Part shown: positions 37,910 to 50,565 of the stretch, piece after piece | Position numbering within the stretch: position 1 is the stretch's first letter | Layout: each line of letters opens with the position of its first letter | Origin: Conoideocrella luteorostrata | Lineage: Eukaryota > Ascomycota > Sordariomycetes > Hypocreales > Clavicipitaceae | Length of the DNA: 64,000 nt | Direction: 5' to 3' | Assembly: GCA_032433595.1 (NCBI GenBank) | Contig: JASWJB010000186.1 | Coordinates: 23,683-87,682 of the forward strand | Translations under genes and position numbers: made by a program | The notes under the pieces: model-generated | What the model was told of the DNA's origin: nothing | What the model saw: only the letters and a program-made list of their open reading frames with translations | Database searches by the model: none

Positions 37910-38173
37910 ATGGCCCAAGGCGCTATAAAACAGTCCACCAAGGCGAAAGCTCCCAAGGCAACGCACTCGAAGAAACAAGCCTCCAAAGTTGGCAAGAGAG
38001 GCACCAAGCAGACCGTGGACAAAGTCCACAAAAAATTCACTTCGGGGCTGACGGCGAAGACGGAGGCTTTGCTGGGCGAGAGAGCCGGTCATTTGGAGTT
38101 GATTGGCAAAGGGAAAAAGGGGAAGGACAAAAAGGCGACTCTCGGGAAGGGCGGTTCGAAGAAGTTCGGCTGA
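37910..38173 (+). CDS. Small Lys-rich protein, UPF0390/DUF2462 family
   Basis: A single exon of 87 codons. It begins MAQGAIKQSTKAKAPK and continues with a Lys-rich N half, then a short helix (TVDKVHKKFTSGLTAKTEALLGERAGHLELI is the conserved core region), then GKGKKGKDKK and a GGSKKFG end. The pattern matches the UPF0390/DUF2462 group of small eukaryotic proteins (human C19orf53-type). Function is unknown; the basic composition suggests a nucleolar or ribosome-associated location, which is inference. The gene lies tail to tail with the decarboxylase gene, with 147 bp between stop codons that contain a T run near 38232-38249. Confidence 0.83.
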   Translation: MAQGAIKQSTKAKAPKATHSKKQASKVGKRGTKQTVDKVHKKFTSGLTAKTEALLGERAGHLELIGKGKKGKDKKATLGKGGSKKFG

Positions 38174-38320
38174 CGGGATTTGGAATTTCACGACATTAAT
38201 GAAGCATGAGATGGCGTTTCGGGTTTTTTGCTTTTTTTTTTTTTTTTTGCTATGCATTGACGGGATAATCTATGTTTTCTTATGTCAAATACATCAAAGC
38301 CCTACTGGAATGGACATTTA

Positions 38321-39971
38321 TCAACACTTTTTGATGTCAAACTGCAGACCCTCTGCAACGGCATTCAGAATGCCCGTCACGACTGCAAAATCTCTTTCGA
38401 CATCGACCTTCCAATTCGACACGGCTATTCGAACGGCCTTTTCGCCCTTCCAGCTTGTGCCTGATACGTACATTTCCCTGGTGTGGTTGATTTTGTCGAC
38501 CAGCTTGTCGTTTATTGCGCTGTCCTTTGCCCTAAACATAACAATCATAAAGATGCCTTCGAGGGGTGCATCCTCATCTGGAAGGAGATGATAGTGCGGC
38601 GATTCGCGTAGAAACGTTGCCAGCCGTCTTGTCAGGTCAACCATGTTGGCGAGCAACTTGTCAATGCCTGGCCGTCCTTCGCTGAGGAGTACGGCATAGG
38701 CTGGGAGAGCACGGAAGCGACGGGAGTTTTCGAGGCCAATGTGTAAGGGCGAGGGGATGGTGGCGGGTGCGCCGGAGGCGAGATAGGCGGCGTTGGGATT
38801 TACAAAAACTGACGAGAGGGTTGATGCTGAGCGCGTGAAGAACATACCGCAATCGTAGGGCTAATTCCTATATTCAGTCTACATGTCAAAAAAAAAAAAA
38901 TTAAACGGCTTATGTTGCGTACCACATTGAGAAGTTTGTGTCCGTCGAGAGTAATGCTGTCAGCCAACTCGACACCGTCTATCTTCTGATGAAGAACTCT
39001 GTACGACGGTTCATCGCCCAGGGCTCGCGCAAACACACCCATTGCTTTATTTAGCGCACACACTGTCAGCTTATGATTCCATCCCGTCTCACTTCTCTCA
39101 AGGACAACTTACCTCCATCGACGTGTATCCAAGCCCCGTGTCGATCCGCCAACTCCCTCACTCTCTCCCACTCACTCCTGCCTTCCAAAGCGTATCCTCC
39201 GGTATTCACATCCCCCGCACTAATCGCTATGATGCTTACTGTCCCGGGCCGTTTCAACTCCCTCTCCACGGCGTCGATATCCAACCTCCACGGCTGGTCC
39301 TCACTCCTCCTCAGGTCCTTGACGGACTGTCTCCCCAATCCCACCACGCTAGCTGCCTTGGATAGGGAGCTGTGTCCCGCACTCGTAAGAACCTGAATCT
39401 CCGAGATACCTGCCTTCATACAGGCTCCCAGGACGCCAAGCTCGCCGATCCCCTCCTTCTCACAGCCGAGCATCTTCCCGACCACGACCTCCCTCCCACA
39501 AGCCAATCCAAGAATATTGCTCCCTGTTGCGCCAGTGGTAAACGTCCTCCCCTGCCAAGTCAAACCGTTTACGTCAAGACGCAGCAAGCGCATGAGCATC
39601 TCCAATGCGGAGTCTTCCACCGCCGTAGCTACCGTCTGGCTAGGTAAGTGGACTTGAACGTTCTGGTCTGTTCGTGACACTATATTATCTGCCCACTCAG
39701 CCACGGGGAGCACGCCGCCAGTGACGAAGCCATAGTAGCGGCTGGAGCGGGCTTGGCCGGTGAGCGCGGGGACAATGTCCTTGATGATATGGTTGGCTGT
39801 GTCGAGGTCGGAGAGTCCTTGGAGGTAGGTTGGCGAGGTGGGATCTGGGAGAGAGGATTCCGCGGCTTGCAGGGCCTCTGGTGACGGTAGGGTTGGGCCG
39901 CTCGAGGCGTGAGGGGTTTGGCGCTCAGAGAAGCGGGAGTGCAGGGAGGGGAGGTCAAATATGTCGCTCAT
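38321..39971 (-). CDS. PLP-dependent decarboxylase (group II type)
   Basis: Exons 39971-39113, 39044-38923 and 38860-38321 join in phase to 506 residues. The introns are 68 and 62 bp (donors GTAAGT and GTACGC). The fold-type I pattern is clear. RSSRYYGFVTGGVLPVAEWADN lies near residue 77. A serine/threonine-rich cofactor phosphate block (TTGATGSN) follows. HVDGAMG gives the aspartate that pairs with the pyridine nitrogen, and the Schiff-base lysine is in ITLDGHKLLNV (about K323). Group II enzymes decarboxylate aromatic amino acids, glutamate, cysteine sulfinate or diaminobutyrate; the substrate cannot be told from what I see. No targeting signal is visible. Confidence 0.92.
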
Positions 39972-41340
39972 TGTGGAGGCGATTACGGGGAAGATGTTGA
40001 CGGGGGTTGGGGAAGGAATTGGGGATTATTAGGCTGGGGTGCTGGAGTTGCGACTTGATGATGTTGACGCCATTGTGGTGACGATTGACTGGTGGGGCTG
40101 CCATGGGGTTCAATCAGCACTAGCACTGCCTTCAAGTTGAAGGAGGCTTGGAAATATTGGAGTTGGAGAAGCATGAGAATCTGTGTGTTAATGATCAGGT
40201 AGTGAATGAACCGTTTTGTTGGGGCAAAATTTTGAATAGTAACAGTTAAAGCAAGTGTAAAGTCTGACAAAAAGATTATGGCGTGCGACTAACTACCAAG
40301 TAATAATATATAAGCCTTGAACCCTTGAACCCATATGATACAGTGTTCAAGTCTAATTAGAATATATTTCGATATGTCTTGACGTGAAAAATGATCCACT
40401 GATTAACTCGAGTAAGAACGCACGTAAAGCAATTGTCCTTACGCTAGCTTAAATATGGGTGAGACTTCAAACCCCTCTTCGTTGGGTGATTTATTAGATA
40501 GTTGGCCGTATAATGAAAAGCAACACCTGCGGTAGATGTATAAGCTACTTTAGAGGCTATGACGAATGGAAGCTATTAGAATCACACCATGGGAGTACTC
40601 TGTGATAATGATACATGGTATTGGCTGTCATATGATATTCAGTGCCCGGTCAGTCTGTGAGGGGTGGCGAAATGTCAAGGATTTTAGGTCCAAAGCCCCC
40701 CTCCCTGAACGTTGCTTGCGATGACTCTGTGAAACAATGGCTTTTTTATGACGTGGCACTCGGCTAGCATCGTACGGGGCGAGTCACGTATATATGTACG
40801 GTGTCAGCACTTGTGGAAAATGGCGTGGCGTGGAGGGCTTCGTGTAGATGGCTCCGCAGAAGATTGGAATTTGGGGCTGACCAGGTACGGACCTATGGCT
40901 CATGTAGACCATAACGACAATGTCTGTTGTCTGTACCGAAATATCTGAGAAGAGGGTAAGCGTGGCATGCCGTGTTGCTATTGGACAATGAGGGACAGGT
41001 GAAGACTGCATCGGCAGGGAGTCATACCACGATCTGTCGTTGCCAATTACACCGCAAACGCCCCTACATGTCAGGGCAGGATTCGCACACTCTTGCTGTG
41101 GAATGGTGAGCCGCTTCCAAGGTAGTAGCATCAGCCGAAGACGATATGATGAAGCTCGTCGTGTCATGACCACCGATATCCTGCCATGATCATGTAGGTT
41201 AAGAACTAGGAGTACATTCATCAACTGTTTGTTTAGCTTATGTACTCTTCTTCACTACTATACACCCGCTCTGGCCTGGAGAATGAGCAGCACCTGACAA
41301 GCCAGGATTTATCTTCTTCCCTGCTGAGAAATTCAACCTG
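39972..41340. other. Intergenic region upstream of the decarboxylase
   Basis: No gene recognised. A 146-codon minus-strand frame at 40784-41224 lacks any domain. Base composition becomes more AT-rich from about 40240. Confidence 0.5.
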
Positions 41341-42650
41341 TCAAGCAAGCGGGGAACTGTGCGATGTTTCGGTTTTGGTGGAGGTTGACCCCATGCATCC
41401 CCGGATCTGTGTAAGCCTCTTCTCCTGAATTTCCATCCAGTCTCTTTTTTTTGATTCCTTGGCCCAGCAAGGGCCAAACGACTTCCAGCATTCTATAGCA
41501 GCCTTGTCATTTGGGTCTTTTATCTCCGTCCCATGGGGACCACAGACGTCATCCCGAAACGTAATGTACTGGGTTTCTAGGTGCGTAAAGGGTCTTTGCT
41601 CGTCATGGACCTTTTCCGCCCAAGAACGCATCCCCTCAATCTGTGATGGAGTAAACTCGACTCTGCATTTACTAGGACTCTAAGTTAGAGATTCGCTTTT
41701 TATCATAGCTTGTTAATTGACTTACTCGGAGGCATAGCTCATATAGTTTTTGCAGCCGGGTCGAGGGTCACATTCCTCTTTAAACTCATTACTATCCATT
41801 TCGTCAGCATCCTGAAGAATTTCTTGGTTCATCCCTCCTCCAATGCTGCAGTTTATTTTCTCTTCTGCTGGTCTCGGGCGAAGGGACACTTACGGTAGAC
41901 TGTTGCATGAATCAAGTCCCTGCTCATCAAGAGCCATATGATCGTCATAACCAAGCCAATGACTAACCTCATGGACAGCGGTTACGCCCATGTTGGTACT
42001 CATATGCCAGCTATTGGGAACCGTCATAGTATTAAGAAAAACTGCACGTGTGACGCTTTTTTTAAAGCTGTGTGCGGCTCTGCCAGCTGTGTAGTAGCCA
42101 GCATCCAGAAAATAAATATTCAGAGCCGTGGAATCTCCCTTCCAGAGGTCCTTAAGCTCTTTATTATATTCGATGCCAGTCATTACGCTACCAGTCTTGG
42201 GCAAAGTCTTAACTACATTCCAATCCGTAGCCATGAGCTGGAACGAAATATGAGCAGGTTTGAAGCGCTCATTCAGAACCTTCATCTGCTCGTCCACCGT
42301 CGTTTGCTGGACAGCGTTGTTAGGAAATTTTCATGAATGAAAGCAACGGGGATAGCCAGACGACATAAAGATAGAAGAAACTGCTTTTCACCTTTCTTAC
42401 TGCTCTTTTCAGCCTCCTCAGGGGTCGCGAGAACATGCACGTATGCTTCGATGCTAATCTCGCGAGTGTTATTAGAATGGGCGCGACGAGAGACTCGGTG
42501 CGCTGTTGTAGCTGGTTTGTAGGCGAATTTGTCCGCAAGTTCCTTCGCGTCACCGACCTTGGTGAGGCAGAGGGTGGCATTCCGCTCAGCTGCTAGTGCG
42601 ACTGGAGCGGCCGCCGCAGCCAGAGCGAGGGCTAGGAAGCGTGAGCGCAT
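41341..42650 (-). CDS. Secreted M43-like zinc metalloprotease
   Basis: Exons 42306-41894, 41845-41726 and 41671-41341 join in phase. The first exon starts at 42650, but its 3' end is uncertain. A donor GTTGCT at 42347 gives an in-phase but only 41-bp intron and a 388-residue protein. The much stronger donor GTAAGA at 42400 would leave the frame off by one. The N terminus is a signal peptide (FLALALAAAAAPVALA). A propeptide-like segment follows, then VDEQMKVLNERF, typical of fungal M43 (pappalysin-type) enzymes. The zinc motif reads HEVSHWLGYDDH near residue 213. The usual third ligand position (HExxHxxGxxH) is Asp, with a His one residue later. The Met-turn is NYMSYAS. The last 50 residues (with CWKSF and KESKKRDW) are extra. 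Such enzymes degrade extracellular protein. A solo LTR lies 230 bp upstream. Confidence 0.72.
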
Positions 42651-42879
42651 GTCTATAAGGGAGTTCTCGAGAAGCAATTTAAATATTGAAAGGCTTTGAA
42701 GAGAAAGAATGGAAAGGGAATGGTGTGGTGCTGCCAGAACCACGGTCTTTACACGAAAGCGAATACGCTGCATTTAAATACATTCTCTTTGCTACTACAA
42801 GAACTACGGTAGGACTGTGTTGCGAGGAAAAGAGAGGAGCGGACTAATTTGGCCCAGTCATGTAATCCGAGTCAACTAC

Positions 42880-43082
42880 TGTTGGAATATCGCCGCCAAG
42901 CACACAATAAGAGCACGGATATCGTCACGTGGTCACCCTTCGGCCACCCTATTTATACGGGTATCGTAGGCATCATAGCTTGACTTATTCTTCTTCTCTT
43001 AGATAACCGATTTGACTATTATTGAATATATTGCATTTGAAGCCGATGATCATGATCATTGCACAACCCTGTGCAACCCACA
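42880..43082 (+). mobile_element. Solo LTR of a copia/Ty1-like retrotransposon, with target duplication
   Basis: The 203-bp unit begins TGTTGGAATA and ends CCCACA, i.e. the TG...CA ends of an LTR, and is flanked on both sides by the same 5 bases, ACTAC (42875-42879 and 43083-43087). It shares its start, a CACGTGGnCACCC block, a CCACCCTATTTATACGG TATA-like block, a CTTCTCTTAGATA block and its end with two other copies at about 46.9-47.1 kb and 47.8-48.0 kb. No internal retrotransposon genes are present, so it is a solo LTR left by recombination. It sits 230 bp upstream of the metalloprotease start codon. Confidence 0.85.
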
Positions 43083-45397
43083 ACTACGGCCTGATTCATT
43101 GAATATCACGCATCATGGTTCCTGCGTCCGGATAAAGATGCGTCATGCGTGGCTTAAGAAAAAGTTACATGTGAGAGAGCGTCGAAGCAGGAAAGATGCT
43201 GTGTGCGGCGTCTTTACAGCCATGGGTTAACATGCACCCACCCCTCGTATGAGGCCCGGGTGTGAGCGGGAGTCGTAGCACTCTTATTAAGGGCTCTGTG
43301 GCTTCATGTTGCCAATATCTTGAGGTAGACGAAGTGTCGCAAATATCTGGAGCAGAACTTTGTGGGTTCTAGAGAGTGGAGTGCATAGGAAACTGTTTTA
43401 GCAACTCAAGTCCTATGGCAGATTTGTCTTGTGTTTGAAGCAACGACACGAAACTAACAACATGGCCGCAAATCTTTGCGGTGGTGTCCGCGACGCCATT
43501 GGTCGCCTAATTTATTCGTAGAATCTTCCAATCCATCCGGAGTTGTCATCCCCATAGCACCTAGTTGCTCACTATGTGTTTCTCAGACTGGTTGATTGTC
43601 GGTCTCCTTGCATTACGCAGCAACGGAGACAAGTCTCTAATACAGAAGTACATGGGCTGAGATATGCTGAGAGACTCTGGGGAGCGACATGCCAAGTAAG
43701 CCTTGGGATGAGACTTGCAGAGACTTTAATGGATCATGGACTTTGGACAAAGCTACAGTCGATCTGCTTGCTGGGTGGACTTGAACACGGTGATTGCCAA
43801 GTCGAGCGATAGGACTCACCTTCAAGGCTGCTCTTTAGATACGCTACTCTTGAGCGATCTGCGAATCGAAATTGGGTCGGAGTTGCATCAACGTCCGCTC
43901 GGACAGTAAGGGGACAGAAAATCTGCCAAGAAAGGCTAAGCGATTAGGAGAACGGCGGCGTCCAAGCTTAAATTAACTAGGACGGTCCCGCTTAATCCGC
44001 TGTCAAGCCCCCGCCTTAAAGTTATGCATACAAGGTTTGACTTATAGTCCAGGACTGGTTATGGTTGGGATAAATGCGTACGAGATGCAAACTTACGTCA
44101 CGTATAGTAGTAAAAGTGCTTGGGTATTTCTTTTTCTTTTCCTTTTCTTTTCTTTTGGAAGGAAAAAAACTAACAACGAAAATTATGAACCATGGAAGTA
44201 CTATATGCGAGCAGATGAGAATTGCGGACTGTTGAATGTCGGCGTGCCGTCTTCTTATCTGTCATTCTACACTTTTACAAAACTAATTCGGTCCTTGAAA
44301 GCACAGGCTAGCCTTTGATTGCGAAGTATTAATATTTGTACGCGCGTATCTCTGGAATCGCTGTTTGTTCTGTCCGTCTATTGACGGATAAAATATTAGA
44401 GGTTCAAATTGATATGCATTGATGGGAAGAGCTGTGTTACATTGATGATGGAGCAAGAATTCCTCGTCTGACGGCCCTGTCCGAATCCCCCTGTAAATAC
44501 CCCTACAATCTGAGACATGCCTGTCCTGAATTCCTGCCTCAGGCCTAGAGGCCACGTATCCTTTCTCTCAGTGCCCGTGTATCCACATATCCACTCACAC
44601 ACGTGTTATCCAAAATCTATACGGAGTATACTAGAGCAATATATCTTTAAAGCTGGTTTGTCTTGAGTAAGCTTTAAAAGCGCTTTAATTTCTGAAGAAA
44701 CCTGAGTTAGAATTAGCTGTCATTCGTATGGTCAGACTGTGAGAAAACCGGCGTGTCCTGACGACGCAGTAGCTACCAATAGCTACATAAATTTGCATCA
44801 CCGCGTCCGATGAGTCTCCCGCGCTCCAAGAAGCTTGACTATCAGCACAAGACTAAAACTACAACCAGTGGCGAATACCAAGTCCATCTCAGCCGGAGTT
44901 GATGCTCGATACTCCAGAAGCCAGAAAATCTTCTTTCACCATACACATTACACTAGAGATTAGACTGCAGCCAGAGCTGAACGGCTGTGACGTACGCCGG
45001 ATGAGCTGGAACTCCGCTCACAAGTAACAAAGTGGTGGTGTGGCTGAGCCACGGCTGCTGCCATTGCGCTATAGGGGATTGACACGGTGAAATTACGCAC
45101 AAATGATTTTTATCTAGCAGGGTCTCGATAAGGGCTTGATATCAACCCGTTGTCATCATTGCGTAAGTGCTTCGTTAATGCTGCCCAAAGCCTCTCGCTG
45201 AGGATGGCTGTCACTATAGTGAGGCTGTCGACAGAGAACACGCAGCCTCTATTGCCCACCCAGAAGCTGCAGCCACTCCAACCGCATATCAAGCCTAATC
45301 AGGCTTATCAAGATGGTGTCACGTTAGCTGGCTGATTAGTATCAGCCGTTTCTACAATCGTGGAAGGGATTATTTTCATACTACAGTTTGTCAACCA

Positions 45398-45515
45398 CGC
45401 AAGGTCGCAATTTCAAAGTGAAGGGAGGACTTGATTTTCGACGTAGACGGGTGGGCTAGAACCCCTCTTATATCTAATATACACAACTTGACCAAACTGA
45501 TTAGTCCAAATTCAT
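45398..45515 (+). repeat. Dispersed repeat, copy 1
   Basis: An imperfect match to 63588-63720 in the same orientation. Shared landmarks are an ACGCAAGGTC/CGCAAGGCTC start, GAGGACTTG versus GGAAACTTG, then GGGCTAGAACCCCTCTTATA versus GGGCCAGAACCCCTCCTATA, then GTCCAAATTCA versus GTCCAAGTTTCA. It is probably part of the LTR of another retroelement; the ends are not defined. Confidence 0.55.
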
Positions 45516-46156
45516 GGAGCAGCAAATCTGTCATCGTCCAGGGGACACACACAATAGCCATCATTTAACAAGCAGCAGTACAAGATTTAGCATTAGCCAG
45601 AATGGATCGCCGGCTGTAGAGTAGGGCATTTAAAAGACATAGCGAAAAATGCATTCAAGGGAACTTCTTAACAGAGTACGGGACTAAGTAATCAAGTATC
45701 TAACATGGTCTTCATTAATTCTATTTCTGGAGCTCTACAACAGAAAGCGGTATCACGCACACGTTGCCAACGGTAAACGACACGTAGAGAAGCAGAGAAA
45801 CGCAATGTTCCTCCAATACTCTCTTAGATTATTCACGAAATTTGGTGCTATGGAATGGCCTTTGGCGTCAACCGTCGCTCGTTGTTGACTCGCTTGTTGA
45901 CGGAATCGGGTACGAAAGCGTAAGTGTCACAGGGGGCTTATTATTCTGATGTTTTCAGACATTTAGATGTTTTCAGATATTCCGTTTTCGTGATATCGGA
46001 AGCGTACAACCGGATCCATTACATCAAGATTCCTAACATCCAACATGCTAGAATAGCTAGATAAAATCCATCCATAAAAAGAGGTCCAATTCCTCGCCAA
46101 ATTAGATAGAAAACAAGGGCAATTTCACTGCTTTAGAGAACCACTTCGATAGCTGC

Positions 46157-47627
<1,471 letters not shown>

Positions 47628-47808
47628 GTTTGCCTCGAGTGCAGTCTTGTCCGTGCGTTGGTATCGCTGCTGGGTCCAGTTCTGCAGCGCTGTCTCCAAC
47701 GACGTTCTGAAAGGAGTAGAATGCGAGAGGCATGCCTTAAATATCAAACAGAAAAGACAAGGTAGGAAGAGTTGGTTGAAACCCCCAGGTTGCCAACTTC
47801 TGTTGTAA

Positions 47809-48028
47809 TGTTGGAATCCCTCGTCAAGCATACAAGCAATTGCGGACAAGGTCACGTGGCCACCCTAGCGCGTCTCTTTTATACGGCGCGCTCGGGGGCA
47901 TTGCTCTTCCTCTTCCTCTTTCTCTTTTCTCTGAGATAGTCACGAATAAATTGAATTGTTTTGCACATTGTTTTGCTTTACCTTCCGGTATCGATATCCT
48001 CGTCACCTGAAGCCCTGTGCTTCCTACA
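47809..48028 (+). mobile_element. Solo LTR of the same copia-like family, third copy
   Basis: A 220-bp unit beginning TGTTGGAATC and ending TTCCTACA, with the family blocks CACGTGGCCACCC, TCTTTTATACGG, the CTTCCTCTT tract and GATATCCTCGTCACC. Flanking pentamers do not match (TGTAA and GTTTC). It lies just upstream of the mutase pseudogene, in inverted orientation to the LTR inside that gene, and 690 bp from it. Confidence 0.78.
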
Positions 48029-48377
48029 GTTTCTTTCAGCGTTTAATATGATGGGAAGCCTCGAAGTAGTTTGAGATGGCAGACAGTCTCAAGAGATGAA
48101 ATGCCAGATATTCGCTGGTGCAGCAATAGCCGAGAGAGATGCGAGAATAGGGCTTCGCCTGACATGTGGATAGTATTGTGTCGCAAAGAACATAAGAACA
48201 TAGATGGCTTGCATCGGTCTTCATCAAGCAGCAGTTTGCTAATGTATTAGAAGAATACGCTGGTGCAGTCGCTGTTACGCGTGCGCTCAGCTAAGTTAGT
48301 TAACTAGTCGTTCGAGCAAGCCCAAGCACTCCGTACAATGCAGAGAGTTCCCATGCGTTCTTGCCCAGCTACCTGAC

Positions 48378-48612
48378 AACAATAACCTAACAATCTTCTT
48401 TGATACAAGCCGGCAAGAACAGGACATCAAGTCTACTATAAGCGAAGTTGCAGACAAAGAGGATATGATTCCTATGCAGAGCGAAGTGATTACCAACGAT
48501 ATCCGCGCGTACGTCCGTCCATACCGGAATGAGAGATCGTGAAGGGCTCGGGAGGTGGCGGTCTTAACCCGGACGTGGAGGACGAGATTGAGTCCCAGTT
48601 GGGGCTGAAGTA
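48378..48612 (+). pseudogene. Relic of a NACHT-domain (NLR-like) gene
   Basis: Three adjacent frames spell the end of a fungal NACHT NTPase domain. These are FFDTSRQEQDI with the following EVITNDIRAYVRPYRNE (48378-48539), then EGLGRWRS (48541-48566, closed by a stop), then NPDVEDEIESQLGL (about 48568-48609). Intact relatives read continuously as TSRRExDI...DIxxYVR...LxRWRSRPxVQxEIExxL. Stops and frame changes make it non-functional. ELLTKGASYDTAGLVDA at about 48689-48739 resembles an ankyrin repeat and may belong to the same dead gene. Nothing convincing of the P-loop part is seen upstream. The solo LTR ends 350 bp before it. Confidence 0.65.
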
Positions 48613-48759
48613 GTCACAGCATGACAGGACAACATCGATCGGCGTGGGGCTCAAGGAGAACGCAGCTCAGATAGGCCGGTGAGACGGGAGAGCTGTTGAC
48701 GAAGGGAGCGTCGTACGACACGGCTGGTCTCGTGGATGCGGTCAACTCTCGGAAACGCA

Positions 48760-50565
48760 TGCAGTGATCCTAGATATGCAGTGTGCAGTTGCGCTTGGCC
48801 TTACCGCGTATACTACCTGGCAGGATGCGGAGTACGCGCCCTCAGCGACTAATTTCTGACAGCGGCGAGAACGACTTGCAAAATGACACGGCCGCAGATA
48901 TTGATTGATTAACCCCAGTATTATACACAAATAAAGGAATCTTCACTAAAGCTAAGCTAAGAATCGGCGATCTTGGCCCACCCTCTACGTCCAAGAGAAC
49001 CCACCCGTCCCAACGACGCACAGACGCAGATGCAACTCGGTGCCCTATAGTACGCGATCGTCCAGTCAGGCTACGCTATGAGCACAATCAGGCTCAGTCA
49101 CGTCTCATTGGGTAGACATAGAGGCGTAAAGTAAAGGTCTGCCTCAAGCATTGCAACAGGGAGGAAATTCAGACTGATTTGAAGGAATGGGCGGAACAGT
49201 CAGTGCACAGCCAGCAAAGCCTGGGGTTTTGACGCTCCATCTGTACATTACCTGATTGGTATCTTTGGGCACTGTAAGGACCATGCTGCCTTTCCGCTCA
49301 GTGGTCCGTGGAGGTGGTACGGTGGCTGATGGTTACTGATGGTTACTGATGGTTACTGATGGTAGCTCGGTCCGTCCCGTGTTTGGGTTTCAGGTGCAAA
49401 CTTGGCCATCACCGGGAACTAGTCAGTACTCTCCCATCGTGGAGATGGCAAGTGGATGCATCTCCTTAACGTCACCCTTGTAACCTTGCAAACTGACGTT
49501 GCTTCCTTCTAGTATGCGCAGATATGGCGCAGCTCGTGGCTATATAGTGTGGTTTATAGACAGGCTTCAGCAAGCACCGAACGCCAAAGTGGTTTGCCTT
49601 GTAACAATGCCAATCTACAGTTTGCCCGCTGCCAGTATCCACAAGACAATGAAGACGCTGCATGCACAGTGTTCCCAGATAAATTTTCTATCCGCATCTT
49701 CGTCACAAGAAGCCGGGGATCCTTTGTACATTATATATTAGTCAAGCCCCGAGGTTATGGAGAGAATAAACTATCGAAGGTAACCCGTCTCCCTTAACGG
49801 CCAAACTTTATACCATTCCTCCAGTTGCAGCCACCACAACGCCGGTGCCACGCGAATGCAGAATGCTGCGCCCGCCGTCAACACCACCAACATCCCCTGC
49901 TACTATTGCATCGCAACTTAACGCTGGGGAAGAGCAAAAAGACAACTGAAAGGAGACAAGGCCCAGCCTTTTAGGGTTATGAGAAGTGGAGGTGGAAGCA
50001 ACGCTCGGGACAGAGCGCTTCACGTTGAACGAGGCAATGGTCCGAAAACCCCTAGCGACGGATCAAGATTCTTCTCCATCATTGGGGTGCTGGAGTGAAT
50101 TGCGTACTGGCTTGAAACTCTTTCTTCCGGTCGGATAATATGTCCATGAAATACCCTCACTTTTTCAGCATTGGTGTAAAGACTAGTTTCCAAGTAATTC
50201 AGCCAGCCACAGCGGCTGTTGTACAATCTTGAAGCGAAGTTTTTCTCTGATGGCCTAGTCGCTGGTTGCTGTGGCTGCGAAGCTTCATAAATCATCATCC
50301 CGTGCAACTCCATGGCCATCCAATTTGGCGATTCGGCTGCCGAACGGCATCCCAAAGACGGTGCTGTCTGCAAGTATTTGCTGTGCCATAATGATTGCGT
50401 CGATTAAATAAGAAGTTGGGTCGTTGAAATGCGCCTTATATGGCTCGCGGCTCGGGTTGAGCCAGGCCAGAGCCGTGTCCCGGCAGCCTCAATGTTGCCG
50501 CCAATCCAACATGCTGTCCTCATCGCCAGGTCAGACCGAGGTGGAAGACTCGTTGAAGACTCGTT
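48760..50565. other. Intergenic region downstream of the GT25 gene
   Basis: No gene supported. It contains a four-unit TGATGGTTAC tandem repeat at about 49327-49364. A minus-strand frame of 117 codons at 50020-50373 has no recognisable domain and could be a chance frame. Confidence 0.5.
49327..49364. repeat. TGATGGTTAC decamer tandem repeat
   Basis: Four decamer units follow each other, the last one changed. Seen directly. Confidence 0.85.

Larger units (their letters stand above)
42651..46156. other. AT-rich gene-free region with repeats
   Basis: 3.5 kb without a gene I can support. It contains a solo LTR (42880-43082) and one member of a second dispersed repeat (about 45398-45515). Open frames are short and unlike any family I know. 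A half-palindrome occurs at about 44620-44629. The composition and relics suggest old transposon ground. Confidence 0.5.

Noticed and set aside
49327..49364. Decamer direct repeats as a possible CRISPR array
   Set aside because: Units are contiguous without spacers, and the genome is eukaryotic.
50020..50373. 117-codon minus-strand frame
   Set aside because: No domain, signal or recognisable motif; cannot be supported as a gene from sequence alone.
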